A stretch of DNA of 64,000 bases from Catonia carolina (GCA_035578175.1 JAQMRL010000007.1:44893391-44957390), one strand, 5' to 3'. Counted from the stretch's first letter, positions 36,701 to 51,700 are shown. Notes: a model not told the origin generated them from the sequence alone. Program-made: numbers and translations.

Positions 36701-39700
36701 ATGACAAAAGTGTTTATAATCAAATTTATAGAAAATTAAAAGATCTACAACTTTTATTTAAAGCATTTTTCTCTACAGAGAGTAGTTTAGTGTGAAAGAG
36801 TGATTTTCCGTATTTTTAAGCCAAACTGAGGTTGATTTTCATTTTGCGTCTTTCACTCATGGTTAAAATTATGTTATGTTTATTGAGGTTAGTTTTTTGT
36901 TTATTTCTAATGTTTAATTACTATTGTTAGGTTTATTTTTAATTATTTGCATTGGCAAGAGAAAGTCGTGTGAGTGTTTCACACCAGATTTTTTTTTTAT
37001 AACTGCATCCAGGAGGCTCCAGAAGGGAGTGTAGGATAAGACAAGATAAAACTGATTAACAAAAATTCTAACATTATGTTAAATTCATTACTTACCAATG
37101 ATTTATTACCACTGCTAACTTGCTTACTTTAATAAGCGTGTCATTAACCCCTTTATCAAATAATACACAATATTTGCCTCAACATTTAATTAGAAGCTTT
37201 AATAGTTTTCAATCAAAAACTATTTAGAAAGGAATTTGTGTATACTGTAAAATATTTTATCAATCAAGTGGTTTTTTTAAACAAATTTAAATTATCACAA
37301 CTTTTTAAAGTTTGTAGAAATTCATTGATGTATTTTCTGTATGAGTAGGTTTTTATTCAAACAATTTAGGTTATGATTAGTAACATATTAATCAATTCTG
37401 TTTCTTGTGTTGGTGATTGTGGTGATGTAAATTTGTAAAAAGATATTTTGCTTTACATACAGTATCACTTTAAAGATGTAGAAAGAATGATCTGTAAGCA
37501 ATTGAAGCTCCTTAAATAATGGTCTGCATGAGGTTAATTGGTTGACTCCCACTGTACTCCTAATATCTTTTTTATAATTTTAAAAACTCACCATGTTACT
37601 TTGTGATGGATTACCCCAAACTAATCTGGCATACTGGATGTGATATAAGTTTATATCAGCAATTTTTACTTTCTCTTGCCTATATGAATATATAGGAAGG
37701 AAAGTATTGTTTTCATGTCGATTTTTTGAAGTCGAGTTTTCACCGGATCTGCACGTTTTCAGACCCCCTGAACCCAAAAAACATGTTTTTAGCGATTGGT
37801 GTGTGTGTGTGTGTGTGTGTGTGAACAGAATAACTCAAGATCGGAACATCGTACGAACTTGAAATGTGAAACTTAAGTTACATACCACTACCGGGCCTGA
37901 CACGAACATTTTCATCAAATTCGGTCAACTGGAAGTAGTAGTTTATTCGTGTAATTTTTCACTTTTTTGTGATTGGCATTGGCAAGAGAAAGTTGTGTGT
38001 GTTTCACCAGATTTTTATGTTTTGCAGTTGGGTTCATGTTGTGCCATCAAGTTCTTGGTCAAGAACAACCGAACAAATTATGGTTGAGCGCCCTGGAGTC
38101 CAGTTGGGTCGTCGCACTTTTTCGTGATGAAGTGATATATATTCATCAATATATTCAGAATTTCTTTGACGGTATCAAAGGTTATGGCAAGAGAATTTCG
38201 GAAGTAAAAGATTGTTACAATCAAGCCATCCAAAAAGCGTGAGTAAACCGTGGCAGCAAAGTTGGCTGTTCCTTTCACTCTTCATGACATGTCTGCATCA
38301 ACAATGCTTATGCACACTGCACTACCTATTGACAGAAGAAATAATGTCTACTTTGTAAAACCGTACAGATTATGTGTTTGTTGTTTTTAAAGAATCATTG
38401 AATTATTACTGAGTTTTTATGAACTACTTATGTGAAAATTTTCTTCAATAACCGGTTGCAGTATAAGTAAAGACATTTCACATCCTTAGAATATGTTCAT
38501 TGAGGTAGCACAGTAACTGATGGGTTGTTTTGTGTATTTTTCATTGTACTATACAGTGAGAAGTTGTGCTCCTGTGTATAGAACATATGTTTCATATATT
38601 CTGTTCTGTAGTGCAGTGCTCTACTGTATATGAGCAATATTTCACCCACCTTTTTAAACTGCGTCACCTTTATTTTTATTCTTACTTACACGTGTTTCGG
38701 TGGATCATCAGAGTAAATAAAAAAATTGAAACTAAAAAAATTTTTTTTTTTGAGTTTTATACAAATGACTGAAGATGTATCATCTTCTGTAAATTTTAAA
38801 TAAGTGAGATAAAAAGTTTTTTAGTTTCAATTTTTTTATTTACTCTGATGATGGTGGATCTGCTAAAACACGTGTAAGTTAGAATAAAAATAAAGGTGAC
38901 GCAGTTTAAAAAGAAGGTTGGTGAAATTATTATATAAATTCATTATATGAAATAGAAATGAGTAATATTGTACAGCTATCCATTGAAATATGGAGCGATT
39001 ACATTGTTTAAGTGTGTTACCAATGACGAGACTATTGTGTAGTAATAATATTGGGGTTAAATTATATGCCGGCAGGCATTACAACATTGTAATAAGGGTG
39101 GGCTGTTGTTCTTTTGAAGTGTGATGCCATGCAATAAATCAGTACAAAGAGTACAGTCAATCAGTGAGGCGTACTTATGGTGAACAATTTGTAGAATTAA
39201 AAAATTGTTAACAAAGTTATGATTTTTTTACTTTACCATTATTGTTTACTAAACATTTTTGTTGAAGAAAAGTGTTTTCTAACAGTCTGTGATAACCTTT
39301 TTTTAATGAGAGATGATAGCTGCTTCAATTTACTTAAAAAATTGAATTTGTTTGCATATTTACATGGAAATTGGTCGGGTTGTCAATTAGTGATATAAAA
39401 CTGAATTGAAATATATATTTCTAACCACCAGAATACGGTAACATAAAACACTTACCAATATGTATGGCGCTTTCATGTATCTTGTACACATCTTCAGTAA
39501 ATTAAAATTCTTTTTTTACGTCAAAATTTAAAACTTCCTATTCCTACCGTGGTAGATATGGATTAGTCGATTCTTATATTTAAAATAGTTTGCCGACTTA
39601 ATCAGTTGATTGTCATATTCAATCTGTAAATCTGTAAAAGAGTGATTTTCTGTATTTTCAAGCCAAACTGAGGTTGATTTTCATTTTGCGTCTTTCACTC

Positions 39701-42700
39701 ATGATTAAAATTAGGTTATGCTTATTGAGGGTAGTTTTTTGTTTATTTCTAATGTTTTATTACTAATGTTAGGTTATATTGTTAATTATTTACATTGGCA
39801 AGAGAAAGTCGTGTGAGTGTTTCACATCAGATTTTTTAAATGATTTTTGATGGGTAAGTTTAAGTCTTTTTAAAGAAGACACTGGAGCAGTCACTGCTTG
39901 TGAGTGTGAATTATTTTATATGGAATCGATCGACTTGGCTTAATATTATGAATGAAGGTATGTTGAAAGTGACATGATCAACCAAAGAAAAAAATCGGTA
40001 CTGTATGTGTTGTGACTAAAAGTGACATGAGTATTTCTAATCAGATTTTTATGCGGTTTGTTTTCTAGTACATACAGACACAGAGAAAGAAGAAAGTTTC
40101 TGAGAACTGCTTTAAAAGAATTAGGGTTGATATTTACTGACCAGCCAGGTCTTCTGGGTCCCAAGGTAAGTGTTCACTATATTTGCATTTTTATTACTTA
40201 ATTGATTTGTTGTTTTCACTCTTCTGAAAATGAGGTAAAGTAGTTTCAAATGTTCAAAAGATTCATTATAGGCAAGAGCCATCGAACAGTGGTATTCCAT
40301 TTGTCACCAGTTGTGACAGAAATTGTTCATGTAGACAGGCCCTCGTCCAAGTGGTTTACCGTACAATAATACATGTGCTATTCCACTGATTGTTTTAGGG
40401 CTGTAGACTGGTGCTCCAGCTTGGTCTATAGAGTGATGCACAAATGGTACAGTTATTTTGTAATTCATTAGCGCATTCGGTGGAGATGATGGTTTTTTTT
40501 GTAAAGTAATAAGTATCAGTTTAAGTGATAGAATTTTATTTTAAGAGATAATTTTTTGGAAAAGGTTCACCGATTGTCTGTTTTGTTTAGGCTCTTTTGA
40601 TCTTCATTGGATTGTGTTTTGCTCGTGATGAAGTCTACTGGTTGTTACGGCACAATGATAATCATCCTCAACAGAAAAGTAAAGGAAAGTCGGCTGAGGA
40701 TCTTGTAGACAGACAATTACCTGAACTGTTGTTTCATATGGAAGAACTCAGAGGTAAGTTAAAACTGCGAATAAAAGTTACTGGTGTGTGTTAATTGTTC
40801 ATATACTGCTGTATTCTTGTGATGCCCAAGTACAGTACTATGTGATGATTTTCAGTATAAAATATTTAAATATGTAAACAGCTGATTAAAAATGAAATTA
40901 GATTGGTTTTTTTATAAAATAATTGTCTTCATGGTTACTTTAGAAATATAGGTATTATGATATACAGAAAAGGTTTTGCTTTAATAGTATCTTATATTTT
41001 ATTGGTTTAAGAGTATACTAAAATACCCGTTCTTCAAAGGTTTTTCGTGGTACTGTGGATGGTTTGTTGGTGTACCGAGTTCAATCCCTGTCAGGTCTGA
41101 TATTCTTTAATCATTCATTATTATCTACCTCCTTTCAACGTCAGCATTATAATTAATGAAAAAAAAAATAAAAAAAATAGTTGGATGTAAAATAAAAGCG
41201 AGATCTTGGTGTTTTTAAATTAAGATACACAGCACTTTATTATTTTCAAAAGCGTAGTTAATTTTTAATTTCCAACAATAATGATTACTTAAGTGAATTT
41301 GAATTAGCTTTTATGGATATGTGTCAATGTATTTATATTAACTCAATGTCCTGTTGGGACGCTAACTGTAGCTTATTTTCATCAACAGACTTGGCCTCAT
41401 GAAATTGTGAGTGTCTTTCCCTGTCAGCCTTAAAGCCATTAGAACGGGCTTCAGGGCACTCACGTCTATGGATGGAAGCTTGGTGGACTCGTTGAGATAC
41501 CAGTCGTTGTTCACATTGTTCTACGGGGTTAATTTGGCGGGTATATTTAAGACTCGATTTGTTTTTAGCTTTGATGTATAATTTTATAACTTTGGCACGT
41601 CTTGTAACTTAGGTCAAGCATGACCTCTTCCACGAAGGCATAATTATCTTTGAAATAAGAAAAGCGTATGGCATTAGGAGATCTCTAGGAGTAAAGAAAA
41701 CAAACTAAATAAGAATACCAGTATTTGTAAAAACTTCAAAATCTATTAACAGTAAAGGGATTAAAAAATAAGATGAAATTGAAAGAATCAAAACACAATG
41801 TGTACAACAGTAATGCGTTTCGTATCGAGTCTGGCACCTCTAGATAGTATTTTTACTAGTATTATTTTTACAGTATTGTTTACTGGTGGTCTGGGGTATG
41901 TGTGTGGGCGAAACCCAAACAGATTCAACAAAAATATTTTTACAAAAAAAAAATGTTTGTATTGTTTTACATAAATAAATAAATTTACTATATATAGAGG
42001 AATGAAAATTGATATTCTGAAGATTTACTCAAACAAATATGTGTGTGTAATGTAACTGTGGGAAATTTAATTATTCACTACAAAGCAATAAAAATTGCTT
42101 TTATGATACAATTAGATGTAAAGTAAATCACATTAGGATGATTGCAGTGGTTAACTAAGAAACTCTTAAGACAACTGATTTATTTTTGACAATGTGACCG
42201 AGAATGGGTGTGTTGAGTGTGGTAGGGTCTGGTGGAAATGGTAGGGAAGGTAACTAAACAAAACTCTACTGAATGGATTTGGGTTTCCGGACTGTAGGCC
42301 GAAGTTTATTCTTCTGTTTATTTTGTATTTTAATAGCGGGTGATTTTAAATGAATATCCCAATTTTGAACGGCTTTATTTACAGAAGAAAAATACTTACA
42401 CAAACTGATAGATGCCAATGGGGTGGTGCCCCATCATGCTGGAAAATGTAGTGTTCCTCTTCTAACTGAGGGAACAACCCATTTATGAGTATATCCAAAT
42501 AACAAATTCCATTAACAATGGGCTTGTGAAAGAAGAAAGGTCCATAGACCTTCTTTTTTGATAAAGCTCAAAACTTAGACACCTTGGCGGAATCATGCTT
42601 GTGTTCGACGGTTTAAAAAGGCTTCTCTGTACCCCAAATTCTTAAATTATGCCTGTTGACTGTACCGCTTGTATGAAAAGTTGGTATTTAGAAAGTTCAA

Positions 42701-45700
42701 TTCTCCTTTGCTTATCATCTTCGGTAAGAGCTTGTAACATCTATAATCTGTATGGTTTGTAAAGCAATTGTTTTCTCAATGCTTTCCACACTGTCGATTG
42801 AGGAATTGCGAGTTCCCAGCTTGCTTTGCGAGTTGATTCCCTGGACTGCGAACGAACGCTTCTTGAATCCGGTTAACATTTTCTTCTAAAACACGAGGGT
42901 GTCCAGAACTTGTGCCTTTGCAAATGCATCTATTATTACTAAACTAACGAAACCAATGCAAGTTACACTTCCTATCGGGTGGATTAATTCCGTATTTGCG
43001 ACAAAACGCACGTTGAACCATAATAACTGTTTCACTTTTAGAAAACTCTATAACACAATACGCCTTTTGTTGTGCGGTCACCATTTTAACACGAACTGAC
43101 AGCTGATCTTGTTATGCAAAGACAGGACCCAGCGACATCTCTCGACTAACTAATGAAACTTCAGAACGTATACTACACAACTGTTTGATTAGTAGCACTC
43201 TGTGTTTTTACTGCAAAAATGGAGTCCTTCAAAATTGGGATATTCATTTATAATCACCCGGTATTCTTCTAAAATATTGATATGTTTATTTTTATAAAAT
43301 TGGTGATATCTCCGTTATTATGCATGAAATGAATAACTTTACATAATCAAACTTATTTGTCTTTAAACGTTTTGCAATTTTGATTATATAACATTTTTAT
43401 ACATTGACTTGTAACGGTGATATTCATAGTTGTTTTTGTTTACCACTCATCCTCCTTCACCCCTTTACTCTGAACTCCTCCATCCCTTTGTGATATTAAA
43501 AAAAATTATAGCCTATTTTAATTTTGATTATGTCCAGAACCTAAATACCAAAATTCATTGAATTTGGTTCGGTGGTTCTGGCATGATGCCGTAACATACA
43601 AACTGACAAAAGTTCAGCTAAACATATTTTCAGTGTTTACTTGTAGATCTGGCGTAGAAACAAATTTTGGGGCATTTTGAAAAAATATACAGACAGAATC
43701 ACAATTTTATTTATGTAGATTAGCATTCAAGATGCTCATGTTATGTATATTCATTTTATATAGTTGGAAATTAACATTAATTATGTATGGTTTTATGTTT
43801 TAAAAGTAAACGTTTTCTGTCTATGTTCAAATACAAGGAAAAACTGTTGAAATACATCCTGGTCTAGGAACTGTCTTTATCTTAAAAAAGAAAACACAAA
43901 ATCTATGATAAGAGGTTATGCTTATATTGTTTATATGCGTGTTTTGTTTGCTGGTGTTTCTTTTTGCCATCTTTTGTCTTTAGATTTTTGTTTTTTTTTG
44001 TACAAAATAGTTTGAATGATTATTTAAAAAATAAATAAACTAAAATTGGTTTTTCTTTGTTACTTCAATATTTTTTTGCGGTTTTGTTTTTTATTCAGTT
44101 CCGTCTAAATGAATTCCTTGTGTATTTTGCATAAACCTGTTTGTACTTGGTGACTGATTTCTTATAATAATTAGGCTGTAATGTAGTGTTATAATGTGCC
44201 ACATAATATTACTTTTTTCTAGTAATATTTTAGGTAAGTTGCATTTTCTTTTGTATTTATTCTTTTTGACGGATGACAGACAAATGCAAATACTTTACGG
44301 ACAGACACAATGAATCGGTTATGAAACTTTTACCAGGGAGACGTTTGGGTTTTGAAACCTTTACCAGATAGAAGTTTGAAAGCCGACAGGAAAACTGACC
44401 AAAAAATTTCAAAGGACTACTTGCCACAGTTCTCCAAAGTTTGGGTTATGAAATTTTTACCAGGTAGAAGTTAGTTTGGAAGCTGACAGGAAAACTGATA
44501 AAACTATTTCAAAGCACTACCTACTACAGTTCACTGAATTCGCGACGGATAAGGTACTGAACAATCAACAGCCTTTCAGGTACTGGGATCAAAGACACAA
44601 ACCGACTGACTACCTGTCATTCATTATATATACACAGACATATGGACGAATGACTGCCTGATAGTACAGTAACACTGTTTATTACTTTAACTGCTAACAG
44701 TTTCCTTTCCTTCTCTGCCCAGTGTGTGTCAAAATGTAAACTCCAGTGACTACAACTAAAGTAGGCTAATAATCATGTATCAAATTTCATTCTGGTTGCA
44801 CTAGCACGAAATAAATAATACAGATACAGCTGAAGAAATCCAAAATCGACCTTTGCTTTGATCATTGTATTCCTTGATACTTAACAAGAATATTTTTCCT
44901 CTTAGCATTTTTGTTGTTATTATTATTGTTATTACATAATCTACTATTTTTAGTTTGCAATTAACCATCTATAATATTTTTAAGTAAAACTTCTTTAATT
45001 ATTTATAGCCTTTTATTTTGATAAATGAGTAATTATGTAATTTTGAAAATTTCAATTGAATAAGAACTAAAGAATATGGCTCTGTGCATGGCTGAGGATG
45101 ATGGCTGGAGTTGTTTCTGGGAACATTAATATTCTGCATTTAAATATAAGAAGTTTTCTCATAAATCATTCAAACATAATGATTGGGATTAAGAAAATTA
45201 AGTAGACAAACAAATAATTCTAATTTGGCTGGTGTAGGTGTACTCTGACTGCATTTTCAAGTGAGGTTGATGAACATATAGACATTGACCATTAAATTTT
45301 ATTCTTGTTAATGTGTTGCCCTATTTTGTTACAGTGTTGGTGAGGAAGTACAGTCAAGTGATCCAACGGTATTATGTTCAGTATTTATCAGGATTTGATG
45401 CGATTGCGTTGAATCAAATGATGCAAAATTTGGCAGTTTGTCCTGAAGATGAAAGCACAATTCTTTCATCACTGTGCAACACTATTGCCAACCTTTCAGT
45501 GAAACAAGGTAAATATTTCATAGAAACATCATTTCCCTTTGCAATTCTCTTTTGCATTCAATTACATGTATTGATTATGATCATCAACTTGAAGCTTTAT
45601 TAAACTGACTACATTTATTACAGTGTTTCAACCGAAGTAGTTGCGATCCTCAATGAAGAGAATTATCTGTAATGAGACTTGTTATTGTAATTTGTGTCAT

Positions 45701-48700
45701 GTAAATTATAAACACTTCTTCTCATTGTGCCCTCTGTGACTGTAAGTTGGCAATCTTGACAGCTATTTGGATCTTGGACACCGCAGCTCTGAACTGCTCC
45801 GCTGAGGTACAGTGAAGCCAGTCCCAAAGATTCTTCAACCAAGAAATTTGTCTCCTTCCCACATCTCTGTTGCTTTGTATTATTAGCGAAGTATCTCATA
45901 TCATGGTCCATGAATGAAGTGACCCAGATACTCCATGTTCTTTTTTTTAGGTGGAAAAAAGTTCCGTTTTTGTTCCCATTCTCCGCAACAATGTCTCATT
46001 GGTTATTATAAACACTATTACTGTTTATTAATGTTTGTAATGGATGCACAAACTCATTTTTATCAAATCACAAGATCACTTTAAACAAGGTTCATCAGTA
46101 AAGTTAAAATCACTGCTTTTCATACTTTAAACTATGATCAGATATTAAGTTTCATATTGCATCTTAAACCACTCTAATTTTTCTCTGCTGAATGGCTTGA
46201 ATTTTTGTTTATAGTTATTACTTTTTTAGTCAGTACAAAGTACAAAGCATAATGTAACAGGAGTATGTTTTTAATTTTTGTTTTTAGTGGAAGATAATGA
46301 GCTTTTTGACTTTCGACCTCTTAGAATCGATTGGTTTCGACTCCAGGCATATACATCAGTGAGCAAATCTCAATTAGTTTTAGCTGAGAACAGAGACCTG
46401 GCTTCATTGCTTGACACAGTCATATTCCACACTAAGATGGTTGATTATCTTGATGAGATAATGGTCGAAACTTCTGATCTGTCTATATTTTGGTAAGTCT
46501 TCTGATCCTGTTCCAAATAGATCTATAGCAGTCATAACTGTACACAAAGTTCTTTTCTGTCATAAGATTTGTTTTCTCTTTTTAGTTTCTACAGCAAGAT
46601 TTTTGAAGATCAATTCCACATGTGTCTAGAATTTCCTGCACAGAACAGATATATTGTTGCATTTCCTTTGATCTGTAATCATTTTCAAAGCTGTACACAT
46701 GAGCTGTGCCCTGAGGAGGTGAGTTATCATTTAATGATCATTTTTTAATGGCTAGTGGTTTTAATTTATTTGACTACTAACAAATTTTTATTGTAAGGCT
46801 TTTATAAAAAGTAGGCTACTGTATTTATTTGTTGCGATGCAGCAGTAGGAATACAAGAAGGCTTATTGAATGTCATGCAAGTGCGAGATATTTCACCCTG
46901 CCATGATAAGTATAAGTGACAGATCTTCCATTATACAATCATCTGTGAAAATATTGCTATAAATAGTGAATGTTGACACCAGAATTTTATTCTGGTAAAA
47001 TTCATTACCTATTATTGATTATGTTACACTGCAACCAAATACTATTTTAGAAAATATTCAGTTGTAATTTTATGTACAATCAGATGCAATCTCTTTTGTT
47101 AGAACTAAGTAATAGATGAATATAACACCTGATGTATCTACAAGCCTTATTATTCCTTTTTAGCAATTAACCATTTTTTTAAACAAACTTTTATGTTAAA
47201 ATGAACCGTTTGTTTCTCCCAGCGACATCACATCAGGGAAAGGAGTTTGTCAGTAGTAAACATGTTCCTGGATGAGATGGCTAAAGAAGCAAAGAACATA
47301 ATTACAACGATATGTGATGAACAGTGTACTATGAGCGATAAGGTGAGATCTATGATGGATTCATTTTTTTTTTAGTATAATTTATGGTAAAGAAAACCAC
47401 TAAAAATATGAAAGTGAATGTGATCGGAAATCAATAGAAACTGATACTGTACTACTTTTACGCCGGTCCGTAGTTCATATTTTGCCCACTGTTGGCGCTG
47501 TGATGGGGTTGCTGCTGCCGATAGATAGCGCAGCGGTCACACCTCTCGCAGTGCATGTGCCAAGTGGCAAAATGTATTTACGTACTGACGAATGCGATAG
47601 TTGAGAAGGTGAACAGTCAGTATCGATCCGCTTATACGAGAGGGTCAATATGGAGAAGATTTAACACTCTACATTGAGTATTTCTTTATTTCTTGCTCTG
47701 CACGATCACCTACACCTCCCTTCTCTGCCCCTCGCTTCACCGGCAACTGCTCCTCTTCGGAGGCAGCGGTAAAAGGTGCTCGCTGCGTCGGCGACTGCTC
47801 CTATTTGATTAGGCAGTGGTACAGACGACCCCGCTTCGCTTCACTGGCGACTGCTCCTCTTCGGAGGCAGCGGTGGAAGGTGTTCGCTGCGTCGACGACT
47901 GCTCCTAATCATTTGTTGTTGTTTAGGTCAACAGCCGAAAGGCTGGTTTGAACCTCTAGAGGTTTTACTAAGTAAAAACGAGGAGTAAGGTGGTTTACCA
48001 TGCCTTCCTCACTGAGTTGAAAGAGTATGCTTATCAGCATGCCAGGCCCTCCGAAAAGCACTCACTTTCCACCCTGCAAATGACACCTTCATTTCATTCA
48101 CAGCTGGGTCTGGCTGCATAGTGAAATTCATTACTCTCAGAGGAGATAACTCTGACTAGTGTCTTTTACATCTATACCTCTTCTGTTCTTAAATAGTTCA
48201 GTCATATAAGTGGCTGACTATGTGATAAGAAACAGAACTCCTAATCATTTAGGCAGCGGTAAAGACAACCTCCCCTTCACTTGCCAGCGGCTGCTCCTCT
48301 TTGAGGTAGCGGCGAAGGCTTCCATTAGCATCTTTTGAACTACGCCGCCGGATGCCCGGCCAGTCCTATGAGCTCTACAGACTGCGCTACTACAAGCCGG
48401 TGGCGACAAAACGTAATGTGTACACCGTTTTCACTGATATTTGTATTGTTTATTATGTTTCCAGTTGTTACCAAAACATTGTGCAATGCTTATTTCACAA
48501 GTGGTCAATCGAAAAAAGAAAGATAAAAATAAGAAAACAACTCCAGAAGTAGCAAAACCTGGTGTAGAAAGTTACAGGAAGACTAGAGAAGATCTTACCA
48601 CGTAAGTACTCGTGTCAGTATGGTTAGTAATTGGATGAATTCAGTCGATTTCTAAATGAATTCATAAATATATTCTTATTGACATCAGAGTATTCTATCT

Positions 48701-51700
48701 GAATGTTTTCTTTTTCTAAGTCGTATTGTTTGCTAATGTGACACAGGTGCTGTCATGGATTTCTTGTAATTTTGACTGATTTTACCAAGAAAACGGAAAA
48801 AAATTGCCATTTTTAGGTCTTAATATTTTTGATGGGCACAGGAAAACAATTAAAATTTTTACTGCAGCAACTGTATGATAGTAATATCCACAAGAAATTT
48901 CATTCTGTAGTTTAGGCTATTATTACTTTATTCATTTCTTTCAGCTGAAAGAGCTTTGCCCACTAGATTTTAGTATCCTTTGAAGAGCCCCGATCCACTT
49001 AATATTCTGTGCTTGTTAATTTAATTACTGTGTATCCATGTATAACTGTATCATTTGGAATTAGTGCAATTATTAGACCATTTCTCTCTTATATTTTTAC
49101 CTATTCATTCTTATATTGGCACTTCTACTTAATACATCGATAACAATCATTTCTTACAAGTTCGGTCATGTTTTCTTTTAACAGTTTTCCTATTGTTTAT
49201 CTGAGAAGTTCAGTCATTATTGTATTAAAATCCTCCTTAGTTGCTGATGATGCTAACTCTTTGTCCAATGACATTTGTGATTTTCCAATTGTTATATTAG
49301 TATTAGGTATCTTATCGGAATCTCTTTTTTGTACTTTTTGTATCGCTGCAAGTGGTTGGGCAACCATTTTGACCTCTGTGAACACTCCCTGATTGTGAAA
49401 AAATAATTTTAGACACTGTCACTTTACCGAATGACTTTACAACTTTAAAATTAAATCAATTGATATTATACAGAAATATTTTATTAACACTAGGTATCAG
49501 AATCATCTTTATTTACAATTTTCAATTTTATACATAGTGTCACATTAAAGCTAATAAATCTAATATAACTCTATTGCTACAGTTAAAATTTAGTGTTTAC
49601 AGTTCTAAAATCAATGTAGTGTAATTAATATGCGTATCGTGTTGAATTTAGATTACTTCGTCATCTTCTATGGTTGAGGTATTTTCCTGTGGAAAAATTC
49701 TACAATCATGTAGAATGGTCTGACCTGGAGCCATATTTTTTGTTGCTTTGTTTCATTCACTATCAGGTCACAGCTGTGACTACTAAATGACCAAGTTCAG
49801 GGCTAAATACTATGTTACTTCAGTTGATCAGGGTTGTTTCTACCTAGCAGTAAGTACATGACAGAGGCTGTAATTTTTTATTGTATTGTGAGAAATTGTT
49901 TGTGAAAAGAATAAAAAAACATGCCCTAGTGCAGATCCTTGGGGGACTGGGCATGTGATTGCTCTTGAGTAAGATTTAATCTGGGTAGTCTTGTTTGTTT
50001 GTATGCTTAATTACTACCAGTTGGCTTCATCTTGTCGTATAGCTTGTGAACCATTCTTCTGACGTGCTGTGTATCTCTGGCACAGTTAGTTCGTCCAAGA
50101 GCTGTTGGTGATCAAGGAAGTTGAAAGCTTTACTTTAGTCAAGTAGGATGGCAGTGTTGGTGTTTATTTTGTTTTTACTGGTTTTGTACTGGTAGTCGAC
50201 TTAAGGTTAAAATTAGTAATTACAATTAATACAGCAGTCTGTTTCTAGTTACGTAGTCCAATTGTGTAATTTTGTTAAACTCGCTACCGAGGTGAGTTTT
50301 ATTTGTTAACATGGTGAGCCTGGAGGATGGAACACAGATGTACCGCTATACCGACATGCCATTGCAGTGCCATGATGCCTCAAGGCATCAGTCAGCCACA
50401 TGAACAATCTTACTTATTTGTTCATCTATTCATCAGCTAAATATGGTGTGGTATTATACATGTTTTTTCATTTGTTGTGTGATTATAAGAGTACATACAT
50501 TTATTATTTTTCAATGTACATTACATAACAAATTCGGTGCGTACAGGTCCTGAGTTCTAAAAATAACAGAAATTACTTTTGAATAATAATTAAATTCTTT
50601 TTATGTAAAAATGTATTATGATTACCTTTTCTCGGTAAAAAGAAGTCATTGGAAACTGAGAAATTCGTGGAATAAAAGATATAATTGTGTTGCCTTGGGA
50701 GGTCCAAATTAACTACACTTTTAAAATCCATTCTAAAGTTCCTGGCAGTTGGTTACAAAAGACAACCTTCACTGTAGCGCTTGTAGGATCGGAATGCCTG
50801 AACAACATTTACTAACACTGCCTGTGTACCGGCAATTAAACAAAAGCTGTAGAAACATAGTGGGGAATATGACCCTTAACCCTTGCTAACTGGGAGGCCA
50901 AATATCACTCATTCGTCATCATCTTTCTTTAAATTCAATTATCCCCTATTCAATATTTACTATTAATTATTTTCTAATGGGTTTATTTTTATTAGATAAG
51001 AGACTTTTTCTTCTTTCATTTGATGTGCCTTGCGTATTTGTACGATGAAAATTGACGACATGGTGTTACGCGAAATAAAGAGATTTTTTTTGAAGAGCCA
51101 GTACTAAAATTTGAACGTTTTTATCCATAATTTTTCAACAAAAAAAGGTATTTTTTTGGGAATGACATCATCAGTTAGCTTTAAATGTAACAATCGAAAT
51201 CAATAAATTAGAAGTGCTGGCGACAAATTTTATGACTAAAATCGAACAAAGAAGGTTAACACTACCTGTCTCACCTATCCCTCGGTTAAATCTTACAATT
51301 AGCGTCAAAATAAACGATAACATATTTTGATTTATGTTATCTTGTTTAGAAAAGGATAATACACAAAACAACATGCGGAAAATTTTCTGGTCGTAAATGA
51401 AAACGGAAAAATTTGGTTCAAACATTGTTCTAATAACAAATTCTTTATAAATAAATGGTATTTTTTTGAAATTTTTAGGAATGAAACTAAATGAAATAAA
51501 AAGAGTTTTTATTAGGTGTAAAATGACAGTCCGCGTTAAAATCTCCGTTCTCGTCGGGTTAAGGCGTCAGTTGGCTCTGGGAACATACTTGATTTGCCAC
51601 CTTAAGGCATAAGTTGGCCTCAAACATGTTAACTGCCAGTAGCTTGAGAGCTTATAGAATTAATTCCTACGGAAAAGAGGCATAAATGAAGTAAACTGTA

